Part shown: positions 26,000-35,571 of the stretch, piece by piece
Numbering within the stretch: the stretch's first letter is position 1
How the letters are laid out: every line of letters starts with the position of its first letter
NCBI GenBank assembly: GCA_023663615.1
Contig: JAMPHA010000003.1
Coordinates: 62,001 to 126,000 of the forward strand
Length of the DNA: 64,000 nucleotides
Source of the DNA: DLAJ01 sp023663615
GTDB taxonomy: Bacteria; Bacillota; Clostridia; Lachnospirales; Lachnospiraceae
Reading direction: 5' to 3'
The notes under the pieces: generated by a model
Told to the model about the DNA's origin: nothing
Seen by the model: the letters and a program-made list of their open reading frames with translations, nothing else
Database searches by the model: none
Position numbers and translations under genes: made by a program

Positions 26000-27853
26000 T
26001 TACCCTTCCTCTCTTGCAGCCTCATACTTTTGGCTCTGATAACGAAACAGTTCCGCATAACGCCCTTCTGCGCGCAACAATTCTACCTGTGTCCCCTGCT
26101 CCAAAACTTTCCCTTGCTCTAACACGATAATCTTATCCGCCAAAGAAACCGTAGACAGGCGGTGCGACGTAAAAATCACAATCTTGCCTTTCATATGTTC
26201 CTCCAGCTTTTGGAACAGTACATGTTCCGCTTCCGGATCCAGGTTTGAGGACGGTTCGTCTAAGATCAGGACCGGACTGCGTCGATAAAGCGCGCGTACC
26301 AGCGCCAGCTTCTGGTGCTGCCCGCCGGACAGTTCAATACCGCTATCCGAAAGGAAGCGCATCACGAATGTATCCAATCCCGCTCCCGCCTGATTCCGAA
26401 TATCTGCGGCAAATTCTTTAAGAACGGATTCCACATCCTGATCCGCCGTCTCTTTGTAACGTTCTTCATCCGCGATCGCAATATTATCCCGCATGGAAAA
26501 ACAATAGTTGGGCTGATCCTGAAAATACACGCTGAACGCGCGCCTGACGGAATCGAGACGATATTCTTTCAACGCTTTGCCATTGATGACGATTCTGCCG
26601 CTATCCGGTTCATAAAACCGGAGCAGCAATTTTACTAATGTCGATTTTCCCGAACCGTTCACCCCGACAAGCGCAATCTTTTCCTCTTTTTCCACAGAAA
26701 AGCTTACATGAGAAAGAGCCAAAACGGATGTCTCCGGATATGTAAAAGAGACATCCTCAAATTCAATCCTGTGTACCTCGCCCAGTTCCTCGCTCCCCTC
26801 ATCAACAATTTCTGACCGGAACTGCGTAAGCGCCCGGAAACTGTCTATCTTCAAATGATTGTCGTAAATACTCATGACCGCAGACGCGAGCAGATAAACA
26901 TTTCCCCACAGGCTGTTCGCAAATCCCGTATACAGCGAATAATCGCCCACCGTCATTGTCCCATGTAAAATCCGGAAGGCGATATGCACGCCGATACCGG
27001 CAGCCGTAAACTCCGGCAGGATTCCGCAGAACGCCGAGCGGATACTCTGCTTTTTGGATACACCGCGGCGCTTATCAAAAAAAGCACACCAAAGATTCCG
27101 ATACCTTGTCTTCAACATTTTTCCCGCATCATACAGGCGTATCCCAAGTGCATGTTCCTTCTGCATGGCAATGCCCTGCAGATAACCTTCCTGCCGCAGC
27201 ACGTTGATCTGCGATTCCTGCAGCTGATACAGGGTCTTTGCATAACGGACTGCCACGATGGCAGCCGGAACCGACGCTGCAGTCATCGCGATTCCATAAA
27301 CTGCATTCGCCGTACACATGAGTGTAAAGACACTTAGGAAGGAAACCAGCGCCTCCACGAAAGAAACCGTGTTCCAAGTAAGGTTCAGCATGGCTCCTGT
27401 GTTTTGCGATGCCAGTTGAAACGCATCACAATATTTCACACTGTCAAAACATGCAATATCAACCGACACTGCACGATCCATGAGAAACAGCGACAGCTTC
27501 GCCTGCATCTGCTCCTCATGCATCATCCTGCAGTACTGATTCCATTCCTGCAGAGCGTTTTTTAGAGCGCGCAGCACAAAAAGCGCCGACAGCAGGACTA
27601 CCAGATCCCGTCCCGCATGAGGAAGCGCGCGGTCAATGGACAACAGATCCAATACCCGCTTCCCCATATAAGCGCCCGCGATCATACACCCGGTCGGAAG
27701 CAGACCTGTCACAATACGCGCCACCGTGTAAAAAGGAGAGGTTTTCCATGAAAACACAAGGCAGTCGCACAGTGTATGTAAAAAATTTCTGATTTTTCCC
27801 AGTCTGCTATTTTCTTTCATTTCTTTTGCTTTTTCATAGTTATATTCTAACAT
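26000..27853 (-). CDS. ABC exporter, fused membrane and ATPase domains
   Basis: A 617-residue half-transporter of the lipid/peptide exporter type. About six membrane segments lie in residues 30-330. The ATPase follows, with Walker A 'GVNGSGKSTLVK', Q-loop, ABC signature 'LSGGQHQKLALVRALY' and Walker B 'VLILDEPSSNLD'. No N-terminal C39 peptidase domain is present, so leader cleavage would need another enzyme, such as the neighbouring subtilase. A dimer could export the matured peptide. Start choice is uncertain: several in-frame Met codons near 27800-27853 all lack a clear Shine-Dalgarno, so translation may be coupled to the gene 27 bases upstream. Confidence 0.85.
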   Translation of the reverse strand: MLEYNYEKAKEMKENSRLGKIRNFLHTLCDCLVFSWKTSPFYTVARIVTGLLPTGCMIAGAYMGKRVLDLLSIDRALPHAGRDLVVLLSALFVLRALKNALQEWNQYCRMMHEEQMQAKLSLFLMDRAVSVDIACFDSVKYCDAFQLASQNTGAMLNLTWNTVSFVEALVSFLSVFTLMCTANAVYGIAMTAASVPAAIVAVRYAKTLYQLQESQINVLRQEGYLQGIAMQKEHALGIRLYDAGKMLKTRYRNLWCAFFDKRRGVSKKQSIRSAFCGILPEFTAAGIGVHIAFRILHGTMTVGDYSLYTGFANSLWGNVYLLASAVMSIYDNHLKIDSFRALTQFRSEIVDEGSEELGEVHRIEFEDVSFTYPETSVLALSHVSFSVEKEEKIALVGVNGSGKSTLVKLLLRFYEPDSGRIVINGKALKEYRLDSVRRAFSVYFQDQPNYCFSMRDNIAIADEERYKETADQDVESVLKEFAADIRNQAGAGLDTFVMRFLSDSGIELSGGQHQKLALVRALYRRSPVLILDEPSSNLDPEAEHVLFQKLEEHMKGKIVIFTSHRLSTVSLADKIIVLEQGKVLEQGTQVELLRAEGRYAELFRYQSQKYEAAREEG

Positions 27854-27880
27854 GCCGCATTACTTTTATCATTTACCGCT

Positions 27881-28558
27881 TTAGGACGCGCTCTTTTCCT
27901 GCAGCGTCAGTACCCCGTCCTCCATCCGGTACACCTTGTCCGCCGCCTCCGCAATCCCCATGTCATGCGTGACAATGATAACACAGTAGTCATTCTGATG
28001 CGCCAGCCCGGAAAGGATGGAGACGACATTCCGGCTGTTCTCCCCGTCCAAGTTTCCCGTCGGTTCATCCGCCAGCAGGATCCCCGCGCCGGAAGACAAC
28101 GCCCGCGCGATCGCCACGCGCTGCTGCTCCCCGCCCGATAAGCGGGACGGAAAACGCTTATACTTTTCGTCCCCGATACCGACCGCCTCCAGATTTTTCA
28201 TCGCGTGCTGCTTTGCCTCCTTTTTGGCGATCCCGTTTAATTCCATCGGATAGCAGACATTTTCTAAAACGGTCAGACGCGGGAACAACTGGAACGCCTG
28301 AAAAATGACCGACACCTTCTGCCTCCGGTATGCGTCCAGATTCATGTTCTCCATATTTTCCCCGCGCAGCCACAAGCTGCCTCCCGTCGGCGCATCCAGC
28401 CCCGCCATCACGGAGAGCAGCGTCGTCTTGCCGCTGCCGGACGGTCCGATGACCGCCGTGACCTCTCCCTTTTCAAACGTACAGCTCACATGATCGAGCA
28501 CGTTTCTCCTGTTTCCCTTATACTGATAACTCACTGATTTTAATTCCAATTCCGCCAT
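27881..28558 (-). CDS. ABC transporter ATP-binding protein (MacB/LolD-like) for the FtsX-type permeases
   Basis: A 225-residue ATPase with Walker A 'GPSGSGKTTL', ABC signature 'LSGGEQQRVAIARAL', Walker B 'ILLADEPTGNLD' and the His switch 'VTHD'. The type pairs with FtsX/MacB-like permeases, and the two preceding genes encode exactly those. The start was chosen at ATG 28558 behind AGGAGG, which removes 24 unlikely upstream residues. With the permeases it probably forms a mechanotransmission pump for peptide export or self-protection, not a lipid importer. It is 27 bases upstream of the ABC exporter gene and in the same direction. Confidence 0.88.
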   Translation of the reverse strand: MAELELKSVSYQYKGNRRNVLDHVSCTFEKGEVTAVIGPSGSGKTTLLSVMAGLDAPTGGSLWLRGENMENMNLDAYRRQKVSVIFQAFQLFPRLTVLENVCYPMELNGIAKKEAKQHAMKNLEAVGIGDEKYKRFPSRLSGGEQQRVAIARALSSGAGILLADEPTGNLDGENSRNVVSILSGLAHQNDYCVIIVTHDMGIAEAADKVYRMEDGVLTLQEKSAS

Positions 28559-28638
28559 ATCCTGTCCTCCTGTCTCTTCATCCGTCTCCGACTGTTCCTT
28601 CACAACTGTCAGCTTCCCATCGCCATACAATAACCCGT

Positions 28639-28723
28639 AAAGAATCCGCTTGCGGATTCTTTGGGGAATGACCTAGCTTTTCTTAGGCTGCGTCCTGTGC
28701 AGTCTTAGAAAAGCTTCATTCCC
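28639..28723 (-). terminator. Two hairpins after the second FtsX-type permease gene
   Basis: A long imperfect stem starts directly after the stop codon: GGGAATGA (28664-28671) with TCATTCCC (28716-28723), extended by AGCTTTTCTTAG with the facing CTTAGAAAAGCT arm. Then a perfect AAAGAATCCGC/GCGGATTCTTT stem follows (28639-28649/28652-28662). The same long stem follows the first permease gene at 32154-32204. Likely terminator or mRNA-end structure between cluster genes. Confidence 0.7.
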
Positions 28724-28724
28724 T

Positions 28725-29150
28725 TTATTCCTTCACCTGCAGCAATTCCAGCGGCTTCTTGCGCGTGATATGGACCGTGCCCGCCAGCGCGCCCAATGCC
28801 GCGCCAAAAAGATACGCTCCCGAAAACATCCATATCTGTCTTGCCGAGACCTCCGGCATCCCATAAGATACCGCCGCGATCCCCAAAAGAAGCCCGCACA
28901 GACTGATGAGCACCGGCTCTGAAAACAGCATCCGTCTCGTCCTTCCGCGGCTGTTTCCGAGCACCCGCAGAAGCGCCGCCTCTTCCGTCCGCTGCAATAA
29001 TAAAAGGAATACCAATCCGCCTCCTGCAACAACTGACACCGCCACAGTCACCGGAAAGAGCAGCTTCATCAGATCGAGGTTTTTCTCAAACGGCTCCACC
29101 ACCTGACGCAACTCGCTCGTCCAAAGCATCACATCCGCGTCTGCCAGTGC
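28725..29150. repeat. Direct repeat A: 3' end of the second permease gene
   Basis: About 425 bp nearly identical to 32206-32631. Identity is almost perfect for the first 325 bp from the stop codon, then falls to roughly 90 percent and below. It signals recent gene conversion or duplication between the tandem permease genes. Confidence 0.9.
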
Positions 29151-31928
29151 CATCCGCGGATTCTTCAGCTGTGCTTCGATCTCCGCTTTTACCATATCGA
29201 TCTCCCGGTTAAAAGCAGGGTTGACCGTAAATTGGATGGAAGAATATGTCCAATCCCGCATCTCCTTAAAATGTTCCAAAACGGATAGCGGGATCAGAAC
29301 TTTATCCCATTCTCCCCTGCTGATACCGTCACCGACATCTGCATAACGGATGCAGCCGGCTATGACGGGACCGGGTGAAACGTTGTGCTTCCATCCTCCG
29401 CTAATCATAGAAATATCGATGCGCTGTCCGAATTCCAGACCATACAGCTCCATCCACGCTTCCGGTACTATGATGGGTGTATTATTTCTGAGCGATACCA
29501 TGCCAAAGTCTGGATCTAAATATTCCCAGTCAGCCGTAAACAGCTCCGGTCCATAGCCATCCACATAATCAATCTCCACATGGTTCACCTCGCAGAACCG
29601 TTCGACATCCGTCATACTCCTCACCGGTATTTCGGTGCCGATGCGCTGGAGAAGCGTGGTCTCATAAGTAAACCTATTAACAGAGGTGACCTCCATCCCC
29701 ATCACGTCCGCCGCCTCCGCGTACAGTTCACGCACATACCCGCTCTCCTGAAGCCATTCAAGCATATCCTGTGTGAGATATGCGCCGCTCGATCCAGAAG
29801 TAACCGTAATATCTCTTTTTACCAGTTCCCCATCAATTTCCGTCGTCCCATACAGCCATTCCACTTCTGCGGTATCCATCACAATAGAAACCTGCATCCA
29901 TGTGACTGCCGCGAGAAACGCCAACGCTACCGCAGCCACCAGAATCGTATGTACCGGTCTTCTCCTGATATGTCGCAGAACAAAACGGCAGGAGGAAGCA
30001 GTTCCCTTTCTTTTACCTGTTGCTATAGGCAAAGATAGTTGTCCTTCTACACGGGAAGCGCCTGTTGCCGGCTGTCTTCCACCGGGTTCATCCCCTGCGG
30101 ATTGCTCTCCCATCCGTATGCTTTCCAAGGCATCCCTCTCCCTGTTGCGAGCCACATTGTATGTTTCAGATGTCTTCATCCGCTTTTGACCGCCCGCCAC
30201 ATCATGCAGGAGCTCCATCACTGGTCTGCGTGCCAACAGCAGGATGCCGACAGCCGTAGACGTTGTCAATAGAAACTCCAAAACAAACATGATACCCACA
30301 AGCCACCAGATGGATAAACTCATTTCTATATGCTCCTGCATGCCGGTCAGCATCTGCTCTGCTTCCCCGATCGCATAACGCCAGGCAAACAGTGCCCCTG
30401 CGCCAATGCCAATTACACTCATGTACAGTATGGGAGACAGGCACATTCGGATACATTTTGCCTTCGGCACACCAAGCGCGCGCGCAATACACAAACTTTT
30501 TCTGTTCTGCCTGATGTACAAGAACGTGATCAGCACAAATCCAAGGCACAGTACACCCGCAAGCACCAGCACATCAGTACGTGCTGTCTGCTGCATCGCA
30601 TTCGCAGAAACCGCAAAATGCTCCCAGTCGTTTTCAATCAACTGAACCCGTATTCCCAATTCCGCGAGCGGTCCTTGAACCTCGCTTAAAAATGCATCCG
30701 TATCCTGCGGGTTCCGCAGGACAAAACTAAAATACTGAGAAATCATTCCTCTGCTTTTGATATATGCCTCCGATACACTGCCGTAAGGAATATACAGTTC
30801 CATATTTTCTTCACTGAAATTGTGTATCAATTTGTTTAACGGCATATAATCAAAGATTCCGACAATGGTATACCGCCGTGTTTCCGATTCATAGGTCTGC
30901 CATTCCGTTACATCCTGCTCTCCCAAGGCATACCCTAAAGAAAGCTGTGCGTTCCGAAATGTGAGTTCTATCGTGTCTCCCACCTGCAATCCTCTTGCGT
31001 CGGCAAAATCCTTATGCACAACACAGACCGCCGCGCCAGTATTGCTGTCGATTCCATCCAGCCACCGCCCATCCGTCAGAAACATCCTCTTTTGAACATC
31101 CTGTGCATTCGGCATGGCACTCATATCCCTGGTAGCAATTACATTCATGGAATGGCGGTTCAGTTCGTCAAACTGCATACGTTCGTCAGAGATAAGCGCA
31201 GGAAGCACATCATTTCCCTCCTCCGCTGTCAGAAAAAGCTTGTTTCCCTGTAATGGAAGCGCCGTCAATGCGTGACCGCCCGCCGCGCTCGCCCACAGCT
31301 CATACCCGTTCCACGGTCCGTTCCGGTCATCACTGTAATATGCCCTAATAAGGTAACTTTCCCCGACCAACAACTCCGGCAGCTCCCATCCCTCGCTCTC
31401 CAACATTTCATCAGTATAAACCAATGTAATGTCTTCACCCTCCGGCGCGTAATCAGGATAGCCGTATATCCGCTCCGACACCGTGAATATAAGTCGGCTT
31501 GCCTCCTTCTCCTCTTGTCCCGGCATGTCCGTCCTCTCATACCAGTCCTCATCCACATATTTCAAAGTACCACAGAACAGAACTTCCGCGTTATTGACGC
31601 CATACTCGTTATACCAATAACCTTCCCTTCTCCCCTGCAAATCCGCATTATACAAATCTGTCAAGGTTCCCCAAAGAAAACCGCGGGCATCCGCCGTCTC
31701 TACATAGGGAGACTCTTCTATGAGTTCTGCGCCCGCTGCGATATTCCCGTCCGCCGACGTCAGCCAGCCGATCGTACGGTAATTATCAGAAAGACGCTCC
31801 AGCTCCTGTTTAACAGCCAGATATTCCACCGCTCTTGACACAAATCCGAACGACAGCACCGCCGTAAGCAGTATCAGCGTTACCGTAAATAGCATTCTGC
31901 GCCGGTTCTCTTTGCTGAATATGTTCAT
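28725..31928 (-). CDS. Large FtsX/MacB-like permease, second copy
   Basis: A 1067-residue permease. One membrane helix near residues 10-30 is followed by a large extracytoplasmic domain. A group of helices ('VLVLAGVLCLGFVLITFLYI' region) comes next, then a second extracytoplasmic domain, and finally helices with 'FPVTVAVSVVAGGGLVFLLLL' and 'LGALAGTVHITRKKPLELL'. This is the duplicated FtsX layout of peptide-related ABC systems. The ATG at 31928 has GGAGGAGG six bases upstream; the longer frame to 32090 crosses a promoter and is rejected. Its last 140 codons are nearly identical to the other copy, while the rest is only similar. It pairs with the ATPase 166 bases downstream. Confidence 0.85.
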   Translation of the reverse strand: MNIFSKENRRRMLFTVTLILLTAVLSFGFVSRAVEYLAVKQELERLSDNYRTIGWLTSADGNIAAGAELIEESPYVETADARGFLWGTLTDLYNADLQGRREGYWYNEYGVNNAEVLFCGTLKYVDEDWYERTDMPGQEEKEASRLIFTVSERIYGYPDYAPEGEDITLVYTDEMLESEGWELPELLVGESYLIRAYYSDDRNGPWNGYELWASAAGGHALTALPLQGNKLFLTAEEGNDVLPALISDERMQFDELNRHSMNVIATRDMSAMPNAQDVQKRMFLTDGRWLDGIDSNTGAAVCVVHKDFADARGLQVGDTIELTFRNAQLSLGYALGEQDVTEWQTYESETRRYTIVGIFDYMPLNKLIHNFSEENMELYIPYGSVSEAYIKSRGMISQYFSFVLRNPQDTDAFLSEVQGPLAELGIRVQLIENDWEHFAVSANAMQQTARTDVLVLAGVLCLGFVLITFLYIRQNRKSLCIARALGVPKAKCIRMCLSPILYMSVIGIGAGALFAWRYAIGEAEQMLTGMQEHIEMSLSIWWLVGIMFVLEFLLTTSTAVGILLLARRPVMELLHDVAGGQKRMKTSETYNVARNRERDALESIRMGEQSAGDEPGGRQPATGASRVEGQLSLPIATGKRKGTASSCRFVLRHIRRRPVHTILVAAVALAFLAAVTWMQVSIVMDTAEVEWLYGTTEIDGELVKRDITVTSGSSGAYLTQDMLEWLQESGYVRELYAEAADVMGMEVTSVNRFTYETTLLQRIGTEIPVRSMTDVERFCEVNHVEIDYVDGYGPELFTADWEYLDPDFGMVSLRNNTPIIVPEAWMELYGLEFGQRIDISMISGGWKHNVSPGPVIAGCIRYADVGDGISRGEWDKVLIPLSVLEHFKEMRDWTYSSIQFTVNPAFNREIDMVKAEIEAQLKNPRMALADADVMLWTSELRQVVEPFEKNLDLMKLLFPVTVAVSVVAGGGLVFLLLLQRTEEAALLRVLGNSRGRTRRMLFSEPVLISLCGLLLGIAAVSYGMPEVSARQIWMFSGAYLFGAALGALAGTVHITRKKPLELLQVKE

Positions 31929-32015
31929 CCCCATCCTCCTCCGGCGATCTCCCTTTTTACACACAGCTGCCACTCCCACATAGATTCTTCTTCTATCCCT
32001 CCACTCCTTATCACA

Positions 32016-32044
32016 AGTATACAGAATCGGTAGACATCCGTCAA
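32016..32044 (-). promoter_or_regulatory. Internal promoter of the RiPP cluster
   Basis: Minus strand: TTGACG (plus 32039-32044), exact 17-bp spacer, TATACT (plus 32016-32021). This strong sigma-A match lies about 80 bases before the second permease start and would drive permease-ATPase-exporter-subtilase separately from the upstream maturation genes. Confidence 0.75.
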
Positions 32045-32153
32045 CTATTGTTTCCTTATTTATCGTCAGCAGACTTGTCCGCCTGACCAATGTCCTATAG
32101 CAGTTTCACAGTCACCATACCCAGAACGAAAAACTTCGTTCCGGGGAACGACT

Positions 32154-32204
32154 TAGCTTTTCTTAGGCTGCGTTTTTTTGCTGCCTTAGAAAAGCTTCGT
32201 TCCC
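32154..32204 (-). terminator. Long hairpin after the first FtsX-type permease gene
   Basis: GGGAACGA (32154-32161) pairs with TCGTTCCC (32197-32204), extended by AGCTTTTCTTAGG against the facing CCTTAGAAAAGCT arm. A second small stem, GAACGAA/TTCGTTC, lies at 32124-32141. It starts one base after the stop codon and matches the structure at 28664-28723. Confidence 0.7.
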
Positions 32205-32205
32205 T

Positions 32206-32631
32206 TTATTCCTTCACCTGCAGCAATTCGAGCGGCTTCTTCCGCGTGATATGGATCGTGCCCGCCAGCGCGCCCAATGCCGCGCCAAAAAGATACGCTC
32301 CCGAAAACATCCATATCTGTCTTGCCGAGACCTCCGGCATCCCATAAGATACCGCCGCGATCCCCAAAAGAAGCCCGCACAGACTGATGAGCACCGGCTC
32401 TGAAAACAGCATCCGTCTCGTCCTTCCGCGGCTGTTTCCGAGCACCCGCAGAAGCGCCGCCTCTTCCGTCCGCTGCAATAATAAAAGGAATACCAATCCG
32501 CCTCCTGCAACAACTGACACCGCCACAGTCACAGGAAAGAGCAGCTTCATCAACTCAAGATTCTTCTCAAACGGCTCCACCACCTGACGCAGCTCGCTCG
32601 TCCAAAGCATCACATCCGCATCCGCCAATGC
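32206..32631. repeat. Direct repeat B: 3' end of the first permease gene
   Basis: Partner of 28725-29150, 3481 bp apart in direct orientation. It includes the stop codon, and the shared hairpin follows it. Confidence 0.9.
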
Positions 32632-35463
32632 CATATTAGAATCCTTCAGATGCCCCTCCATATCTTCTTTTACCGCGTCAAGCTCTCTGTTAAAAGCGGG
32701 ATTGAGCGTAAACATTATGGAGGAATAATTCAATTCCTCCTCATGCTTGAGCCATTTCCATGCCGACATCGGAATCATGATCTTATTCCCCCCCATTATA
32801 CTAATCCCATCGTCGCCATCATGGGAATAGCTGCTCCCTGCGATCACAAAGGTACATTCGTATCTCATCCTTCCGATGACCTTAGAAACCGTGAGTTCCT
32901 GCCCGTATTCCAGCTGATACAGAGCCAGCCAGTCCTCCGGTACGATGATCGGCGTGTCCCTCCTTGCCGTATACCAATCTGCAGCCGGTGTATCCGAAAG
33001 CCAGTCCGTCTCAAAAATCTCCGGTCCGTATCCGTCCGCATAGTCGATCCTCACATGATTCTCCTCACAGAACCGCTCTGGATCCTCCGTACTCCTCATC
33101 GCAACATGCGTTCCGATGGTCAGCCTTTGCAGGATCTCATTCGTGGTCTCATCAACAATCCTGCGCTCGACCTTGACCGCATCTCCTACCTCCGTATACA
33201 GACTGCTCACATAACCACTCTCCGTAAGCCAGTCAATCATACGCTGCGTGAGATAGGCACCGCCACGTCCATATTCAACGTTGTTATCAATCTCCCTCTT
33301 CACCAATTCCCCGGCAACCTCCGTCGTCTCATACAGCCGGTCCACCTGTGCCGTATCCCTCACGATGGATACCTGCATCCATGCGACCGCCATAAGAAAT
33401 GCCAGTGACACGACAGCCGCCAGCGCCGTATGAACCGGTCTTCTCCTCATATGCCGTAGGACAAAACGACATGCGGAAACGCTCCCCTTTCCTTTTCCCG
33501 TTCCCGCCTCTGCAGGCTGCACTTGTCTTTTTTCACGATCTTCGGATCGTCCTGATCTCCCCGTTTTCACCTGTGCGGCACGCTCATATTCCAGCGTTTT
33601 CGCTTGTGCGGCGCGCTCATATTCCTGCATTTCCCCGCCGCTCTCCAAACGCCTTCCTTCCGCCGCCTTTGCCGCTCTCCGCGCACCTTCTTCCGCCGCC
33701 ATCCGAGTAGTCTTTAAGGCTCTGCGACCGCCGGATGCATCACGCAGAAGCTCCATCACCGGTCTGCGCGCCATGATCAGGGCGCCGACAAAAGTCTCCA
33801 CTGTCAACAGAACCGTCAATGCAAGGATCAGACCCGCAAGCCACCAGACCGACAGGCTCATTTCCGTATGCTCCTGCATCCCTGCCAGCATCTGCTCAGC
33901 CTCTCCGAGCGCATAACGCCACGAAAGCAACGCTCCGATGCCGCTTCCTGCCACACTCATGAACAGCATCGGGGAAAGACACCTTCCGATACATGTCTCT
34001 TTCGGCATCCCGATCGCGCGCGCGATCCCGAAGCTTTTTCTGTTCTGTCTGACATACAAAAATGCAATCAGTACAAAGCCAAGGCACAGAACGACGGAGA
34101 ATATCAATACGCCAACGCGTGCCGTCCGCTCCATCGCATTCGCGGACACCGCAAAATGTTCCCAGCTATTTTCGATCAGTTGGAGTTTAATCCCCATGGC
34201 GGCGAGCGGCTCCTGTACCTCGCTTAAAAACGCATCCGTATCCTGCGGATTCTTCAACACAAAACTAAAGAAAGGCGGATCCCCTCCCCTGTCACAGATG
34301 TATTCCTCCGGCACGCTGCTATAGGGAAGATACAGAAACATATTCTCCATACTATTATTATGAACTCCCTCATTCGTCGGCATGTAATCAAAAATTCCGA
34401 CGATCGTATACTGCCGTATCTCCGAATCATAACTCTGCCAGTCCGACAAATCCTGCCCGCCGGTCGCATAGCCCCAATGCTGTGCCTGTGCCTTCCGGAA
34501 TGTCAGCTCGACCATGTCTCCGATCTGCAGCCCCCTTGCCGCGGCAAAATCCTTATGCACAGTACAGACCGCCGCGCCGGTACGATCGTCAAACCCGTCC
34601 AGCCACCGTCCCTCCGTCAAAAACATCCGTTTTGAAGCATCCTGAACCTGCGGCATGGCGCTCATATCCTTTGTCACGACCACATTCATGGAATGGCGGT
34701 TCAGCTCGTCAAGCAGCATCTGTTCATCGGAAGCAAGCACAGCGATCGCCCGGTTCCCTTCCTCCACAGGCAGAATAGGACTGTTCCCCGGTAACGAGCG
34801 CGCTGTCAGCGCATGACCGCTTTCTGCTTTTTTCCACATTTCATAACCGTTCCAAAGACCGTTCCGGTCACGATCGTAATACGCCCGGACAAGATAGCGC
34901 TCCCCGACGATCAGATCCGGCAACTCCCAGCCTTCGCTCTGCGCCAGTTCGTCGCTGAAAACGACATTGACGTCTCCGCCCTCCGGCACATGATCGGGAT
35001 AACCGCTGATGCGCTCCGACACCGTGAACACAAGGCGGCTTGCCTCCAGCTCCACGCTGCCATTATACCAGCTCTTTCTCTCTATCCAGTCCTCGTCCAC
35101 ATCCTTCAGCGTACCCCAAAACAAGACTTCCTGATTATAAACTCCGTAGTCTTCTTCACAAAGACCAACCAGATCTGCATTATACAGATCGGTTAAAGTT
35201 CCCCAAAGCCGCCCGCGCCAATCCGCAGTCTTCACATAAGAAGACGCCTCTATGAGCTCCGCTCCCCTTGTAATATCCCCGTCCTCCGACGTCAGCCAGC
35301 CGATCGCGCGGTAATGGTCGGAAAGACGCGCAAGCTCCTGCCTGATGGAAAGGTATTCCACCGCCCTTGACACAAATCCGAACGACAGTACCGCCGTAAG
35401 CAGCGTCAGCGTTACCGTAAATAGCATTCTGCGCCGGTTCTCTTTTCTGAATACATTCATCAT
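32206..35463 (-). CDS. Large FtsX/MacB-like permease, first copy
   Basis: 1085 residues with the same layout as the downstream copy: an N-terminal helix ('MLFTVTLTLLTAVLSFGFV'), a big extracytoplasmic domain, a helix bundle near 'VLCLGFVLIAFLYV', a second extracytoplasmic domain and final helices. A charged linker (about residues 590-650) contains a 'EYERAAQAKT' type 10-residue duplication absent from the other copy. The ATG at 35463 is directly followed by another ATG; GAGGG stands six bases before the first. It follows the precursor gene by 108 bases with a hairpin between. Two non-identical permeases with one ATPase suggest a heterodimeric pump; that is inference. Confidence 0.85.
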   Translation of the reverse strand: MMNVFRKENRRRMLFTVTLTLLTAVLSFGFVSRAVEYLSIRQELARLSDHYRAIGWLTSEDGDITRGAELIEASSYVKTADWRGRLWGTLTDLYNADLVGLCEEDYGVYNQEVLFWGTLKDVDEDWIERKSWYNGSVELEASRLVFTVSERISGYPDHVPEGGDVNVVFSDELAQSEGWELPDLIVGERYLVRAYYDRDRNGLWNGYEMWKKAESGHALTARSLPGNSPILPVEEGNRAIAVLASDEQMLLDELNRHSMNVVVTKDMSAMPQVQDASKRMFLTEGRWLDGFDDRTGAAVCTVHKDFAAARGLQIGDMVELTFRKAQAQHWGYATGGQDLSDWQSYDSEIRQYTIVGIFDYMPTNEGVHNNSMENMFLYLPYSSVPEEYICDRGGDPPFFSFVLKNPQDTDAFLSEVQEPLAAMGIKLQLIENSWEHFAVSANAMERTARVGVLIFSVVLCLGFVLIAFLYVRQNRKSFGIARAIGMPKETCIGRCLSPMLFMSVAGSGIGALLSWRYALGEAEQMLAGMQEHTEMSLSVWWLAGLILALTVLLTVETFVGALIMARRPVMELLRDASGGRRALKTTRMAAEEGARRAAKAAEGRRLESGGEMQEYERAAQAKTLEYERAAQVKTGRSGRSEDREKRQVQPAEAGTGKGKGSVSACRFVLRHMRRRPVHTALAAVVSLAFLMAVAWMQVSIVRDTAQVDRLYETTEVAGELVKREIDNNVEYGRGGAYLTQRMIDWLTESGYVSSLYTEVGDAVKVERRIVDETTNEILQRLTIGTHVAMRSTEDPERFCEENHVRIDYADGYGPEIFETDWLSDTPAADWYTARRDTPIIVPEDWLALYQLEYGQELTVSKVIGRMRYECTFVIAGSSYSHDGDDGISIMGGNKIMIPMSAWKWLKHEEELNYSSIMFTLNPAFNRELDAVKEDMEGHLKDSNMALADADVMLWTSELRQVVEPFEKNLELMKLLFPVTVAVSVVAGGGLVFLLLLQRTEEAALLRVLGNSRGRTRRMLFSEPVLISLCGLLLGIAAVSYGMPEVSARQIWMFSGAYLFGAALGALAGTIHITRKKPLELLQVKE

Positions 35464-35527
35464 GAATTCCCTCGGTTCATTCCACTTATTCCATCTACTT
35501 ACCCTGTTCTATTCCACTTTGCAGACA

Positions 35528-35564
35528 GGGGCGGATACCGTGTCTATCCTCCAGAATCCGCCCC
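35528..35564 (-). terminator. Hairpin behind the precursor peptide gene
   Basis: GGGGCGGAT (35528-35536) pairs perfectly with ATCCGCCCC (35556-35564) across a 19-nt loop, 7 bases past the precursor stop. It has no long T tract, so it may be a leaky terminator or an RNA-stabilising end giving more precursor than transporter transcript. Confidence 0.6.
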
Positions 35565-35571
35565 ATCCATA

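Noticed and set aside
32045..32090. N-terminal extension of the second FtsX-type permease to 32090
   Set aside because: The frame crosses a strong promoter and its -10; GGAGGAGG precedes the ATG at 31928 where similarity to the other copy begins.
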